Shown piece by piece: positions 49,522 through 56,495 of a stretch of DNA of 56,495 bases (the stretch's first letter is position 1; each line of letters opens with the position of its first letter). Both the position numbers and the translations under genes were made by a program. The DNA comes from an uncultured bacterium (GTDB lineage Bacteria > Verrucomicrobiota > Verrucomicrobiia > CAIQCK01). The notes below the pieces were generated by a model. It did not search any database and was not told where the DNA came from. It worked only from the letters and a program-made list of their open reading frames with translations. The DNA is taken from contig CAIQCK010000126.1 in the NCBI GenBank assembly GCA_903870275.1, forward strand, positions 1-56,495, given 5' to 3'.

Positions 49522-49559
49522 AGCGAGGGCAGTCCGGCATGGCCGGGGCTGCCCTCGCT
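49522..49559 (+). terminator. Intrinsic terminator of rpsA
   Basis: AGCGAGGGCAG (49522-49532) and CTGCCCTCGCT (49549-49559) form a perfect 11 bp stem with a 16-base loop, 28 bp after the rpsA stop, followed by GTTTG. A second small palindrome, CCTTA-TATAAT-TAAGG (49501-49516), lies between the stop and the stem. Confidence 0.8.
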
Positions 49560-49666
49560 GTTTGATGGGAGGATGCGTCGTTTGTGGAAAAACCGGGTGC
49601 GTGGCAGGCGCGTGACGGGCCACAAATCGCCTTGCCCCGTTGGAGGCTTTCGCCCATTCTTCCGCC

Positions 49667-50869
49667 ATGTTCCGTTCCGCTGACGATCAACTGAAGGTTC
49701 TCTGCGCCCGCGCCGTCCAGATCGAGACGGTGGACGAGTTGCGCAAGAAGCTCGACGAGTCGCGCGCCGCCAACCGGCCGTTGCGCGTCAAACTCGGCAT
49801 GGACCCGACCGCGCCGGACATTCATCTCGGCCACACTGTCGTGCTCCGCAAAATGCGCGAGTTCCAGGACCTCGGCCACAAGGCGGTGCTCATCATTGGC
49901 GATTACACCGCCATGATCGGCGACCCGTCCGGCAAAACCAAGACGCGGCCGATGCTTTCCGCCGAGGAAATCAAGCACAACGCCGAAACCTATTTCCAGC
50001 AGGCCGGCAAGGTCCTCGACACCGCGCCGGACAAACTCGAAATCCGCTACAACAGCGAGTGGCTCGCCCCGATGCGGCTGGCCGACGTCATCAAGCTGTG
50101 CAGCCAGATGAGCGTCGCGCGGATGATGGAGCGTGACACGTTCGAGAAACGCTACAAGGCCGGCGAGCCGATCAGCATCCACGAGTTCCTCTACCCGCTG
50201 ATGCAGGGCTACGACAGCGTGTGCATCCAGTCCGACGTGGAACTCGGCGGCACGGACCAGACGTTCAACAACCTCGTCGGTCGCCAGCTCCAGACTGGCG
50301 CCGGCCAGCAGCCGCAGATTGTCATGATCATGCCGATCCTGCCGGGCCTCGACGGCGTCCACAAGATGAGCAAGAGCCTCGGCAACTACATCGGCGTCAG
50401 CGAGCCGCCGAACGAGGTCTTTGGCAAGGCCATGAGCATCAGCGATGAGTTGATGTGGCCGTGGTATGAGATGCTGCTTGGCAAGACGCAGGCCGACATC
50501 GCCGCGCTCAAGACCGGCCATCCCATGGAAGCCAAGAAGGCGCTCGCCGCCGCGCTCGTCGAACGGCTCCACAATGCCGATGCCGCCCGCGCCGCGCGGG
50601 AGCATTTCGACAAACAGTTCTCGAAGAAGAATCTCAACGAAATCGCCGAGCCGCTGGCGCTTCCCGCCGGCAGGATCGGATTGATCGAACTGGTCGAGAA
50701 GACCGGCGCGTTCAAGAGCCGCAGCGACATCCGCCGTGTCATTCAGGAAGGCGGCGTCCAACTCGACGGCCAGAAGTTCACCGACCCCAAGGCTGTGATC
50801 GAACCGCGCGCCGGCCAGATTGTGCGAGCGGGCAAGCGGGTCGTGCGGAAGATCGAGTTGCTGCCCTGA
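49667..50869 (+). CDS. tyrS: Tyrosyl-tRNA synthetase
   Basis: A 400-residue class Ic synthetase. The HIGH motif is HLGH at residues 53-56 and KMSKS is at 233-237. GDYTAMIGDPSGKTKTRP and VELGGTDQTFNNLVGRQLQ are characteristic of the TyrZ-like (type 2) branch of bacterial TyrRS. The C-terminal S4 domain (about 340-400) has FKSRSDIRRVIQEGGVQLDGQK and GQIVRAGKRVVRKIEL. ATG 49667 gives the normal length; a TGGAGG at 49641-49646 is too far upstream to be ideal. No T-box leader was recognised; the gap to rpsA is 173 bp and contains the rpsA terminator. Confidence 0.95.
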   Translation: MFRSADDQLKVLCARAVQIETVDELRKKLDESRAANRPLRVKLGMDPTAPDIHLGHTVVLRKMREFQDLGHKAVLIIGDYTAMIGDPSGKTKTRPMLSAEEIKHNAETYFQQAGKVLDTAPDKLEIRYNSEWLAPMRLADVIKLCSQMSVARMMERDTFEKRYKAGEPISIHEFLYPLMQGYDSVCIQSDVELGGTDQTFNNLVGRQLQTGAGQQPQIVMIMPILPGLDGVHKMSKSLGNYIGVSEPPNEVFGKAMSISDELMWPWYEMLLGKTQADIAALKTGHPMEAKKALAAALVERLHNADAARAAREHFDKQFSKKNLNEIAEPLALPAGRIGLIELVEKTGAFKSRSDIRRVIQEGGVQLDGQKFTDPKAVIEPRAGQIVRAGKRVVRKIELLP

Positions 50870-50884
50870 GCGGAGGCGAATTCA

Positions 50885-50950
50885 AAAAGCAGAGGGGCAG
50901 AGAACGCAAAGTTCGCGGAGATTAAAAATTCCTCCGCGCTCCTGCGTTAA
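50885..50950. repeat. Short GCAGAG/CGCAAAG intergenic repeat fragment
   Basis: The sequence GCAGAGAACGCAAAGTTCGC with the following CGGAGATTAAAAATTCCTCCG has two short inverted pairs (GCGAAC-like/GTTCGC; CGGAG...CTCCG). It resembles degenerate copies of a common intergenic repeat. It lies between convergent tyrS and the pseudogene. Confidence 0.35.
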
Positions 50951-51549
50951 GATTCCACCTCGTGTTGTGTGAGCCCGCGCGTTTGTGAATGAACCGGCCG
51001 TCAAACCTGTGGCCGCCGTTGTGGCCAAGAAGCCCAAAATGAGCGCGGCTGCTAGGGCCAGGATCGCCGCCGCCCTTCCCATGACCAAGCGCGTCGAAAC
51101 GTGTCCAGCCTTTTGCCCACTGGTGGTATCGAACATTCAGCGCCAGAAGAGGCGGCGTTCCGTCGGCGGACGCCGGCTTAACCGTCACGCTGAAATTCGC
51201 CACGGTGCCTGTGTCAAAAACATAGCCGAGAACATATTGCTGGCCCAGCGACGTGAATGGGCCGACGGTGGTAAATCCTTTGGTCGGGGTATTCCGTGGC
51301 AGTGCGAAGAGGTGAGGCTTCGACACCGACAAATCGCTGGCAACCCGGAAGAAACCAAAGCTCCCAGCCTGCCTGTTATGCGTCAAAAGATAAGGCTCAT
51401 TGTCCAGGACAAATGTGCTGGTTGCATCCCAGCTTCCTCCCCGAGAGATCGGCTGCGAACTTCGCCGGCGAATCGGCTGGATGGACAGCAACATCCGTGC
51501 GCCGGTTTAATTTACCGATGTTTTCAATAGAGGTGGGTATGCGATTCAT
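50922..51549 (-). pseudogene. Frameshifted beta-propeller-like gene (WxKGWT repeats)
   Basis: One frame starts MNRIPTSIENIGKLNRRTDV at 51549 and reads AVHPADSPAKFAADLS before losing sense. The next frame then continues GGSWDATSTFVLDNEPYLLT, HNRQAGSFGFFRV, GQQYVLGYVFDTGTVANFSV and YHQWAKGWTRF, a pattern seen in W-x-x-GWT-type propeller repeats. The tail after KGWTRFDAL is unlike the family. At least one frameshift near 51440, and maybe another near 51115, is needed to join it. It begins 13 bp after the MBL gene, so it was probably the third gene of that operon. A sequencing error is an alternative explanation. Confidence 0.5.
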
Positions 51550-51562
51550 AATGGGGCTGCTT

Positions 51563-53125
51563 TCATCGGAGCATAAAATCAACGTAACGGTCGTTGATGG
51601 TCACTCGATCGCTTGCACTATTCTGGGACGCCTTCCATTTGGCCCATTGCGTCGGGTCCGCGATGTCGTGAAATTCCTCTTCCACTTCGACGTATTTCGC
51701 TTTTTTTGCATCGTCCGCCCAGCCGAGGTCGGAGCGAACAACCCGTCCCTGACACTTTTGGAGAAGACGGAGGTAAAGCGGACGGGCCGGCATCTTCCAC
51801 GAGCCCTGCGGGTTCCTTTTCAAGGCCACAGCCCGATCCACGGGGATGAAGGCGATCAATTCGTTCTCACGCTGCATGAGTTCCAAACCCTTTCCCCTGG
51901 CGGTTGCGTTGTGGCTGGAGTGATGCCCTGCTTTATAGAAGACGGTGCGGTTGAGGAGGTCCGCCGCCGTGACTTCACGCGTCTCTTGGTCTTGCCTTAC
52001 TGTCCATTTCATCGTGTCGTCGTGCCAGGACAGCCAGTTTCCCAGCTGCGCGTCGCCCGGAAAAAGGAGGACCTTGCCGTCACCAATGCGTTCGATGGCG
52101 AGGGCGAGGCAGGTGTTGTTGGTCAGGCTGTCGAGTTGTAGAGCCAGGTCTGTGGCGCCATGGAGCCAATCGAAATCAACGCGACGCCAGGATTCGTTCT
52201 TATCGAAATACTCATGGAGGGCTGGCGGCACCGAAAGTTGGTCGCACGAGCCGAAGTGATTGTCAAAGCGCAGGCGAAAGCGAATGTCAAACGGGTGCTT
52301 TTGCTCCCCCGTGCCGTCGTCCATCGCGCCGGGCGTTATCGCGGCGGCCAGGCTGTAAAGTTCAGGACTTCCTTGCTCTCCGGTGTTGCTGAGCGCGTCC
52401 TTGGAACGTGGCGGACCAAGCACGTAGAAGCGGAAGCCGGGAAGCCATGCCGGTTCCCTTGCCTCTCCTCCGGGGCTGAGATAGTTTGGCTGGAAGCCAG
52501 GCTGCTGCGTGCCAAGACCGGTCCGCACGAAATTCATCTTATCATTAACCGTTTCGGCATATGCTTTCAATGCATTTGGATCGCCACCAAACTCCAGGAT
52601 GGAGTGCACTATCTTGCCCATCTTCTCCGATTCCTGACTAATGCCTCCCGCGTCGGTCAGGGCTTGGGCGATTGGCATCAGGGCCATTTCCAGGTCGCCT
52701 TTATATTTGACCAATTGTTGAGCCAGCGTGTCTTTTGGGTCTTCCGTCCACGCGACCCAAACGTTGTCCACTTTGAGCGGATCGGAGTCATTTTTGAACA
52801 GAGGAAATCCAGACAGATGGTCTTGATGCTCGTGCGTCGCAACCAAGAGATGAATGTGGTTGTTCGTCGTCTTGGTGATATCTTTGATGACATCGTTGAT
52901 GTCAACCTTGGTGGTTGTCGCGCCGAGGGTGCCACAGTCAATCAACATGTGGACCTCACTTCCACCTGGATCAAATGTGATGAGGAAACAATCGCCCAAT
53001 CCCTGGCGGTACATGCGGACGCGCACCGGTGGCAGCGAGTTCGTGGCCTTGGGCGCGGCTGGTTGGTTGCTCAGGACACCTGTTCCCGGTTTCTTCCCGG
53101 ACGATTTTGGACGTGATGGTGGCAT
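51563..53125 (-). CDS. MBL-fold metallohydrolase, cytoplasmic
   Basis: A 520-residue metallo-beta-lactamase-fold protein. An Lys/Pro-rich N-terminus (about 1-33) without a signal peptide is followed by VRMYRQGLGDCFLITF, which starts the fold in ComEC-like members, and THEHQDHLSG with H98, H100, D102 and H103 as metal ligands. FPGDAQLGNW and KAGHHSSHN supply later ligands. A large insert (about 115-330) separates the halves. Distant relatives occur in ComEC and in proposed conflict systems. The ATG is 3 bp after the peptidase stop, with GGGGAG 8 bp upstream, so the pair is coupled. The substrate is unknown: nucleic acid, nucleotide or phosphoester are all possible. Confidence 0.8.
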   Translation of the reverse strand: MPPSRPKSSGKKPGTGVLSNQPAAPKATNSLPPVRVRMYRQGLGDCFLITFDPGGSEVHMLIDCGTLGATTTKVDINDVIKDITKTTNNHIHLLVATHEHQDHLSGFPLFKNDSDPLKVDNVWVAWTEDPKDTLAQQLVKYKGDLEMALMPIAQALTDAGGISQESEKMGKIVHSILEFGGDPNALKAYAETVNDKMNFVRTGLGTQQPGFQPNYLSPGGEAREPAWLPGFRFYVLGPPRSKDALSNTGEQGSPELYSLAAAITPGAMDDGTGEQKHPFDIRFRLRFDNHFGSCDQLSVPPALHEYFDKNESWRRVDFDWLHGATDLALQLDSLTNNTCLALAIERIGDGKVLLFPGDAQLGNWLSWHDDTMKWTVRQDQETREVTAADLLNRTVFYKAGHHSSHNATARGKGLELMQRENELIAFIPVDRAVALKRNPQGSWKMPARPLYLRLLQKCQGRVVRSDLGWADDAKKAKYVEVEEEFHDIADPTQWAKWKASQNSASDRVTINDRYVDFMLR

Positions 53126-53128
53126 GGC

Positions 53129-55147
53129 TTAAACTCCCCTATGAATTGCAGCAAAAGGTTCCGCGCCAACTTCCAATGGAGGAAGACCGAGGTAGGTGGC
53201 GCGCACGTTGTTACGCATTTGCATGGCGAATTGCTGCTGTTTCTCCAGGCGATCTCCATTGGAAGAGCTTTTGCGGATACAGTAGCGGATGCGCAAACTC
53301 TTGAGATCCGCAATTAGGGTGCATCCACCTTGGAACACCATCAGGTCTCCATGTTTGTCTGACGCATCAACAGGGACGTCCCTTGGCTGGAGCAAACCCA
53401 ATATGAGTTGCGGATCCAGTTCGCCATCGGGACTGATCCGATAAGCAATGTGTGCCGAACGCACTTCGAAGCCGTGATTGGGATCCAATCCGAGGTAGGC
53501 GGCGTCTTCTTTGCTCTTTGAACTGCCGCAGGCCAAATGTTGTTTCAGCCATTCGTGGATTTCTATTCGCATGTTGCGTTCGAAGCGGAAGGTTTGTTCG
53601 CGGCATGGGGTGTAGATATTCTCATTGGCGGACTGGCGCAGCCGGACAATCCCAGTCTGCAGCTCCTCTGAAGGATGAACAACATCTTCATCGGGCCGCC
53701 GCCAGACGAGCCTGTCGACGCCCAGTGTGCCGACCTCAAGCGGATAGATTCCGCGACGGCGAAAAGCCGCCACGAACGAACTCCGGTAGTCGAGATCGTC
53801 ATCATCCACCAGATCAAAGTCCGCCGTGATAATGGCCCGCAAGAACTCATCGAAGGTGATGTCCACCGGAGGGCAATAGTCCAGGGCGCGGATACACATC
53901 GTGAGAACGTGCTGGGCCGACTTGGAGGCCTCATTGGCAAGCCGTTGCACCAAGTCGGGATGGATGGCACCCGGTTGTAGAATGCCGGCCCCGCCAGTGG
54001 CAAGCCGGAGCAAATCCGCCGTCCGGCGCTCGTAGATTGAAAGAAAGGCATCGAACACCGCCGCAACGAGAATGGCGCCACGAGCGTGGGGTTCGGTCGT
54101 GTTCTTGTATTCCCCGGGCCGCGGCTTGTGCGGTTTCCAAGTGTCGTTCTCGAATTCGCCAATAGCGCTGCGCAGGGACGTGTGCAGGCCTATTCCCCGC
54201 CCGAATTGGCCGGCGAGTTCGCCCAGCAGATTCTCCCGTTCACGAATTCGGCCCTGGGTGGCGGAAATCTGGTGACGAACGATCTCTGGAAAGGTGAAAT
54301 GCTGAAAGAGAGCGACGATGTCCGCAAAGGCTTCGTGAAAGGCCAACACATCGGGGTTGGTCGGCTTTATGAATTCACGGATCACGCCATCCACCAAAGC
54401 GTGGGTTGTTTCGTGCGCAATGATGTCGTGGGAAAGGCAACTAAACACCCAACTCCCCGGCATGTGATCACCGGGATCATCATCGCCCGCCATGAAATAG
54501 CCAAACAGCAGGGCCTTTTTCTGCGGTGAATAATAGGCGTTGGGTTCTCGCAACGCGTGCGGGTAAATGCGCAGCCTCTGGACGAAAACCGAATCGTCCT
54601 TGGGATTAGGGCCCTCAGGCGTAAGCTTCGGCCCCCACAATGCGCGTCGTCCCAAAGCTTTCTCGAAATTGGAGATGGTAAGCCTTGCCACCGCATAGAC
54701 CATCTGTTGATGAAACTGCGGGGTTCCCTCGCTTGGCGGCAATCCATCTTGGGCCAGCAGGTTGCGATCTTCAAGGTTTACAGGCTCATAGTAGACTCCG
54801 CTGCCGGGATCCACGTCTATAACCTCCAGATATTCATCCTTCGGCCCGGGATCGAGTTTTCCCCAAGGCAGAGGAACGGTGACCTGGCTGATAGGGGCCG
54901 TATCCAGCGATGCAGAGAGGCTTGGATCAATGCTGAAGACGCGCAAGCGGCGGCAGGCAGGCTTTGGCGGGTTAAAGCCGGTGGCACACGACACCCCGGT
55001 TTCCGACGAGCGTGAGGGCATTGGCAGGGGTCGCAATCCGTCTGCCGACATCGGCTTCTGTTCGGTTGTAGATCGCTCTCGCACCGCCGGTGGCACGGAT
55101 GTACTTCCCGTGACTTGCTTGAGACGCTGAGTAAATTTATTTTTCAT
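53129..55147 (-). CDS. Gluzincin (M4-like) metallopeptidase
   Basis: A 672-residue protein. HETTH at 245-249 and the downstream HEAFAD (E272) give the HExxH...E zinc site of gluzincins; SHDIIAHETTHALVDG resembles thermolysin-like M4 enzymes, but the usual N-terminal propeptide and signal sequence are missing. The N-terminus is basic and low in hydrophobics (MKNKFTQRLKQVTG), so it may be cytoplasmic or exported by a non-Sec route. After the catalytic part, residues about 480-672 form a separate domain (LGLDPNHGFEVRSAHIAYRI, HGDLMVFQGGCTLIADLKSLRIRYCI) without a family I know. The start overlaps the stop of a decayed upstream frame (ATGA). Confidence 0.75.
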   Translation of the reverse strand: MKNKFTQRLKQVTGSTSVPPAVRERSTTEQKPMSADGLRPLPMPSRSSETGVSCATGFNPPKPACRRLRVFSIDPSLSASLDTAPISQVTVPLPWGKLDPGPKDEYLEVIDVDPGSGVYYEPVNLEDRNLLAQDGLPPSEGTPQFHQQMVYAVARLTISNFEKALGRRALWGPKLTPEGPNPKDDSVFVQRLRIYPHALREPNAYYSPQKKALLFGYFMAGDDDPGDHMPGSWVFSCLSHDIIAHETTHALVDGVIREFIKPTNPDVLAFHEAFADIVALFQHFTFPEIVRHQISATQGRIRERENLLGELAGQFGRGIGLHTSLRSAIGEFENDTWKPHKPRPGEYKNTTEPHARGAILVAAVFDAFLSIYERRTADLLRLATGGAGILQPGAIHPDLVQRLANEASKSAQHVLTMCIRALDYCPPVDITFDEFLRAIITADFDLVDDDDLDYRSSFVAAFRRRGIYPLEVGTLGVDRLVWRRPDEDVVHPSEELQTGIVRLRQSANENIYTPCREQTFRFERNMRIEIHEWLKQHLACGSSKSKEDAAYLGLDPNHGFEVRSAHIAYRISPDGELDPQLILGLLQPRDVPVDASDKHGDLMVFQGGCTLIADLKSLRIRYCIRKSSSNGDRLEKQQQFAMQMRNNVRATYLGLPPLEVGAEPFAAIHRGV

Positions 55148-55407
55148 GGTAGCGGATCACTGATCGTGATGGAGAACGAGACCTTCGACGAGTTGTTGGC
55201 CAGATCGCTCACGCCAACGGTGTTGCCATATATCCCGACGGCGACGGCGCACCGCTGAGAGTGGGCCAAGGCCAGCCAACGGGGCAGCGTGTGGTTGCGG
55301 ATGAATCCCGCAACGGCGGGCAGAATCGAACATTGAGCATTCAGGGGAAAGACAGCGTCGAGCGGTTTGTGAACGGAGCGGACTCTGGCCGCGTTGCTCG
55401 TTCCGCG
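55144..55407 (-). pseudogene. Decayed gene tail upstream of the peptidase
   Basis: The frame ending at TGA 55144-55146 is open to 55407 but has no start codon with context. Its last part reads GIYGNTVGVSDLANNSSKVS followed by FSITISDPLP, like the final strand of an Ig-like or cadherin-like surface domain. Above that the translation loses sense. The stop overlaps the peptidase ATG as in a coupled operon, so an intact gene probably once preceded the peptidase. The rest of the 500 bp gap to the response regulator gene holds only one palindrome. Confidence 0.35.
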
Positions 55408-55539
55408 TCACTACGTTGATCAACTGGCCTCTCAGTATTCGTGCGTTCACAATCGCACCTCCTGAACGTCCACCAACTCCATCCACTCTTCTGACGTCCG
55501 GTGGAATACCACAACTGCTTCAAATTTGTCTATTGGGGG

Positions 55540-55563
55540 AACCTTTAGTTGGATATAAAGGTT
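55540..55563. repeat. Hairpin AACCTTTA-N8-TAAAGGTT
   Basis: A perfect 8 bp inverted repeat around GTTGGATA, followed on the plus strand by TTTTAT. It lies 94 bp after the response regulator stop. It could be a weak terminator or a protein-binding site. Confidence 0.5.
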
Positions 55564-55656
55564 TTATGTAAGGAAAGTCTTTACGCCTCAGAGGGAGGAT
55601 TAAAAAACAAAACGACGTGGACGAGGAGGGATGACGCCTTGGCTGGCTGTCGCCGC

Positions 55657-56313
55657 TCAAGGATCCACCAGCTTGGCCCGGATGGCGTAACGCACCAAGT
55701 CGGCGATGCCATTCAGTTTTAATTTGCTCAGGATGTGGCTCCTGTGCACATCGGCCGTTTTGACGCTAATGTTCAGCGCCGCCGCAATCTCCCTGCTTTT
55801 CTTTCCAGCGGCGACCAGGCGGATGACTTCGCACTCTCGTTCGGTCAAGGATGAACTGGGCATTTCGGCGGATCCACTCGTGAGGCCGGTTTGCCGGGAG
55901 GTCTCCAACACCATGTCCGATGCTTTCTGGGTGTAAGACAACTTATGCTCCGCCAGTTTCTTCACGGCTGCGATCAACTGGCGGGTCGCTTCCGTTTTCA
56001 GCACAAACCCGCGCGCGCCGGCGGCCAACGCCTCTTGGGCCAGCGTCCCCGATTCGTGCATCGTCAGAATCAGCACCTCGGTTTCGGGCAGCCATTTGCG
56101 AATCTCACGAGTCGCTTCCAATCCGTTCATCTCCGGCATGCTGAAATCCATCACCACCACGTCGGGTTTCAGATGCCGGGCCTTCTCGACCGCTTCACGC
56201 CCGGTTTTCGCCTCGCCACAGACTTGCCAACCCTCCTGCGACTCCAAGACCGTCCGCAGACCCGTGAGGGTAACCTGATGATCATCGGCCAAAAGGATAC
56301 GCAATGGTTTCAT
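55657..56313 (-). CDS. NarL/FixJ-type response regulator
   Basis: A 218-residue two-component regulator. The receiver domain (1-120) has D10/D11 in LLADDHQ, phosphoacceptor D56 in VVVMDFSMPEMNG, T84 in LILTMHE and K106 in VLKTEA. The LuxR-type helix-turn-helix (about 150-212) has LTERECEVIRLVAAGKKSREIAAAL and SVKTADVHRSHILSKL. It would bind DNA as a phosphorylated dimer. No sensor kinase is encoded within the window; the gene starts 42 bp from the IS21 end, so the partner may be beyond the insertion. AAAGG is 6 bp before the ATG. Confidence 0.95.
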   Translation of the reverse strand: MKPLRILLADDHQVTLTGLRTVLESQEGWQVCGEAKTGREAVEKARHLKPDVVVMDFSMPEMNGLEATREIRKWLPETEVLILTMHESGTLAQEALAAGARGFVLKTEATRQLIAAVKKLAEHKLSYTQKASDMVLETSRQTGLTSGSAEMPSSSLTERECEVIRLVAAGKKSREIAAALNISVKTADVHRSHILSKLKLNGIADLVRYAIRAKLVDP

Positions 56314-56354
56314 GGCTGCCTTTCACACCGCGGTAACGTCGCACGCACGATAGG

Positions 56355-56495
56355 TGTAAACGGCGGTTGAAAAGTGCGGCGGGGTCATGGGTGTGACGGG
56401 GCGGTCGAAAAGTGCGGCACCTTCATGAACACTATGAAGGATGTACGCCAACATGGAACAATGGAGCGAGATTCGTAGACGGATCAAGGTGGAGG
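56355..56495 (+). mobile_element. IS21-family element, left end
   Basis: From TGTAAACGG the sequence carries two copies of GGCGGTTGAAAAGTGCGGC (56362-56380) and GGCGGTCGAAAAGTGCGGC (56400-56418), 38 bp apart. Terminal regions with multiple direct repeats beginning TG are characteristic of IS21, where they bind the transposase. The transposase gene istA follows at 56453. The rest of the element is outside the window. Confidence 0.75.
56453..56495 (+). CDS. istA: IS21 transposase IstA, N-terminal fragment (runs off right edge)
   Basis: Fourteen full codons are visible, reading MEQWSEIRRRIKVE. This matches the start of IS21-type IstA proteins (MEQWxEIRRRVLxEG), which go on to a helix-turn-helix and a DDE integrase domain. 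The preceding terminal repeats support the call. Confidence 0.75.
   Translation, partial: MEQWSEIRRRIKVE

Noticed and set aside
50882..51136. 84-codon minus-strand frame with a hydrophobic stretch
   Set aside because: It overlaps the decayed propeller gene and the intergenic repeat; the hydrophobic part is an Ala/Leu-rich frame effect and nothing supports a start.

Overview
The window is a GC-rich bacterial chromosome segment. Its gene families (tandem sulfatases, two DUF1080 proteins, a sialate O-acetylesterase, a ceramidase-like hydrolase, PQQ-type beta-propellers, a 41-residue Lys/Gln-rich protein) and its many intergenic palindromes fit Verrucomicrobiota, perhaps the Pedosphaera/Limisphaera side. 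That placement is inferred from gene content; no rRNA or tRNA gene was found. Both ends run into insertion sequences: the first codons of an ISNCY-type transposase on the left and the left end of an IS21 element on the right.

Layout. 1-1991: IS end, an enolase-superfamily enzyme, and a roughly 400 bp palindromic element. 1992-11554 (minus strand): NAD kinase, TlyA, a pseudopilin-like membrane protein, a two-domain esterase, a ceramidase-like hydrolase, a PQQ-propeller/HEAT protein, an EF-P-family factor, a tiny basic protein and a glycine-rich RRM protein. 12007-24048 (plus): sialate O-acetylesterase, DUF1080, an SDR/CoA-transferase/thiolase cassette, and four translationally coupled exported sulfatases, together a carbohydrate (probably sulfated and acetylated glycan) utilisation locus. 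24135-26954 (plus): RmlD-like, RmlB and RmlA, without RmlC. 43116 down to 27050 (minus): a long glycan operon of radical SAM protein, Gfo/Idh/MocA oxidoreductase, cytidylyltransferase-aminotransferase fusion, PseG-GNAT fusion, PseI, an unassigned possible sugar transferase, GT2, methyltransferase, GT2, GT4-like, WecB, GT9 and GT87. Most junctions overlap by 4 bp. It points to a pseudaminic-acid-like nonulosonic acid made by a non-canonical set of enzymes.

43691-46269: a second PQQ-like protein and a DUF1080 protein, surrounded by REP-like palindromes. 46297-47774: a 1.5 kb gap with a three-tier inverted repeat, a near-consensus promoter carrying a perfect palindrome, two arrays of 10 bp repeats, and the likely promoter of ribosomal protein S1. 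47775-50869: S1 and tyrosyl-tRNA synthetase. 50922-55407 (minus): a gluzincin (M4-like) peptidase coupled to an MBL-fold hydrolase, flanked by two decayed genes. 55657-56313: a NarL-type response regulator whose upstream side is cut by IS21.

The best candidates for something undescribed are the nonulosonate operon with its two fusions and a CX6CX2C radical SAM protein, and the peptidase/MBL module. The repeated sulfatase leader and the S1-upstream region are smaller puzzles.
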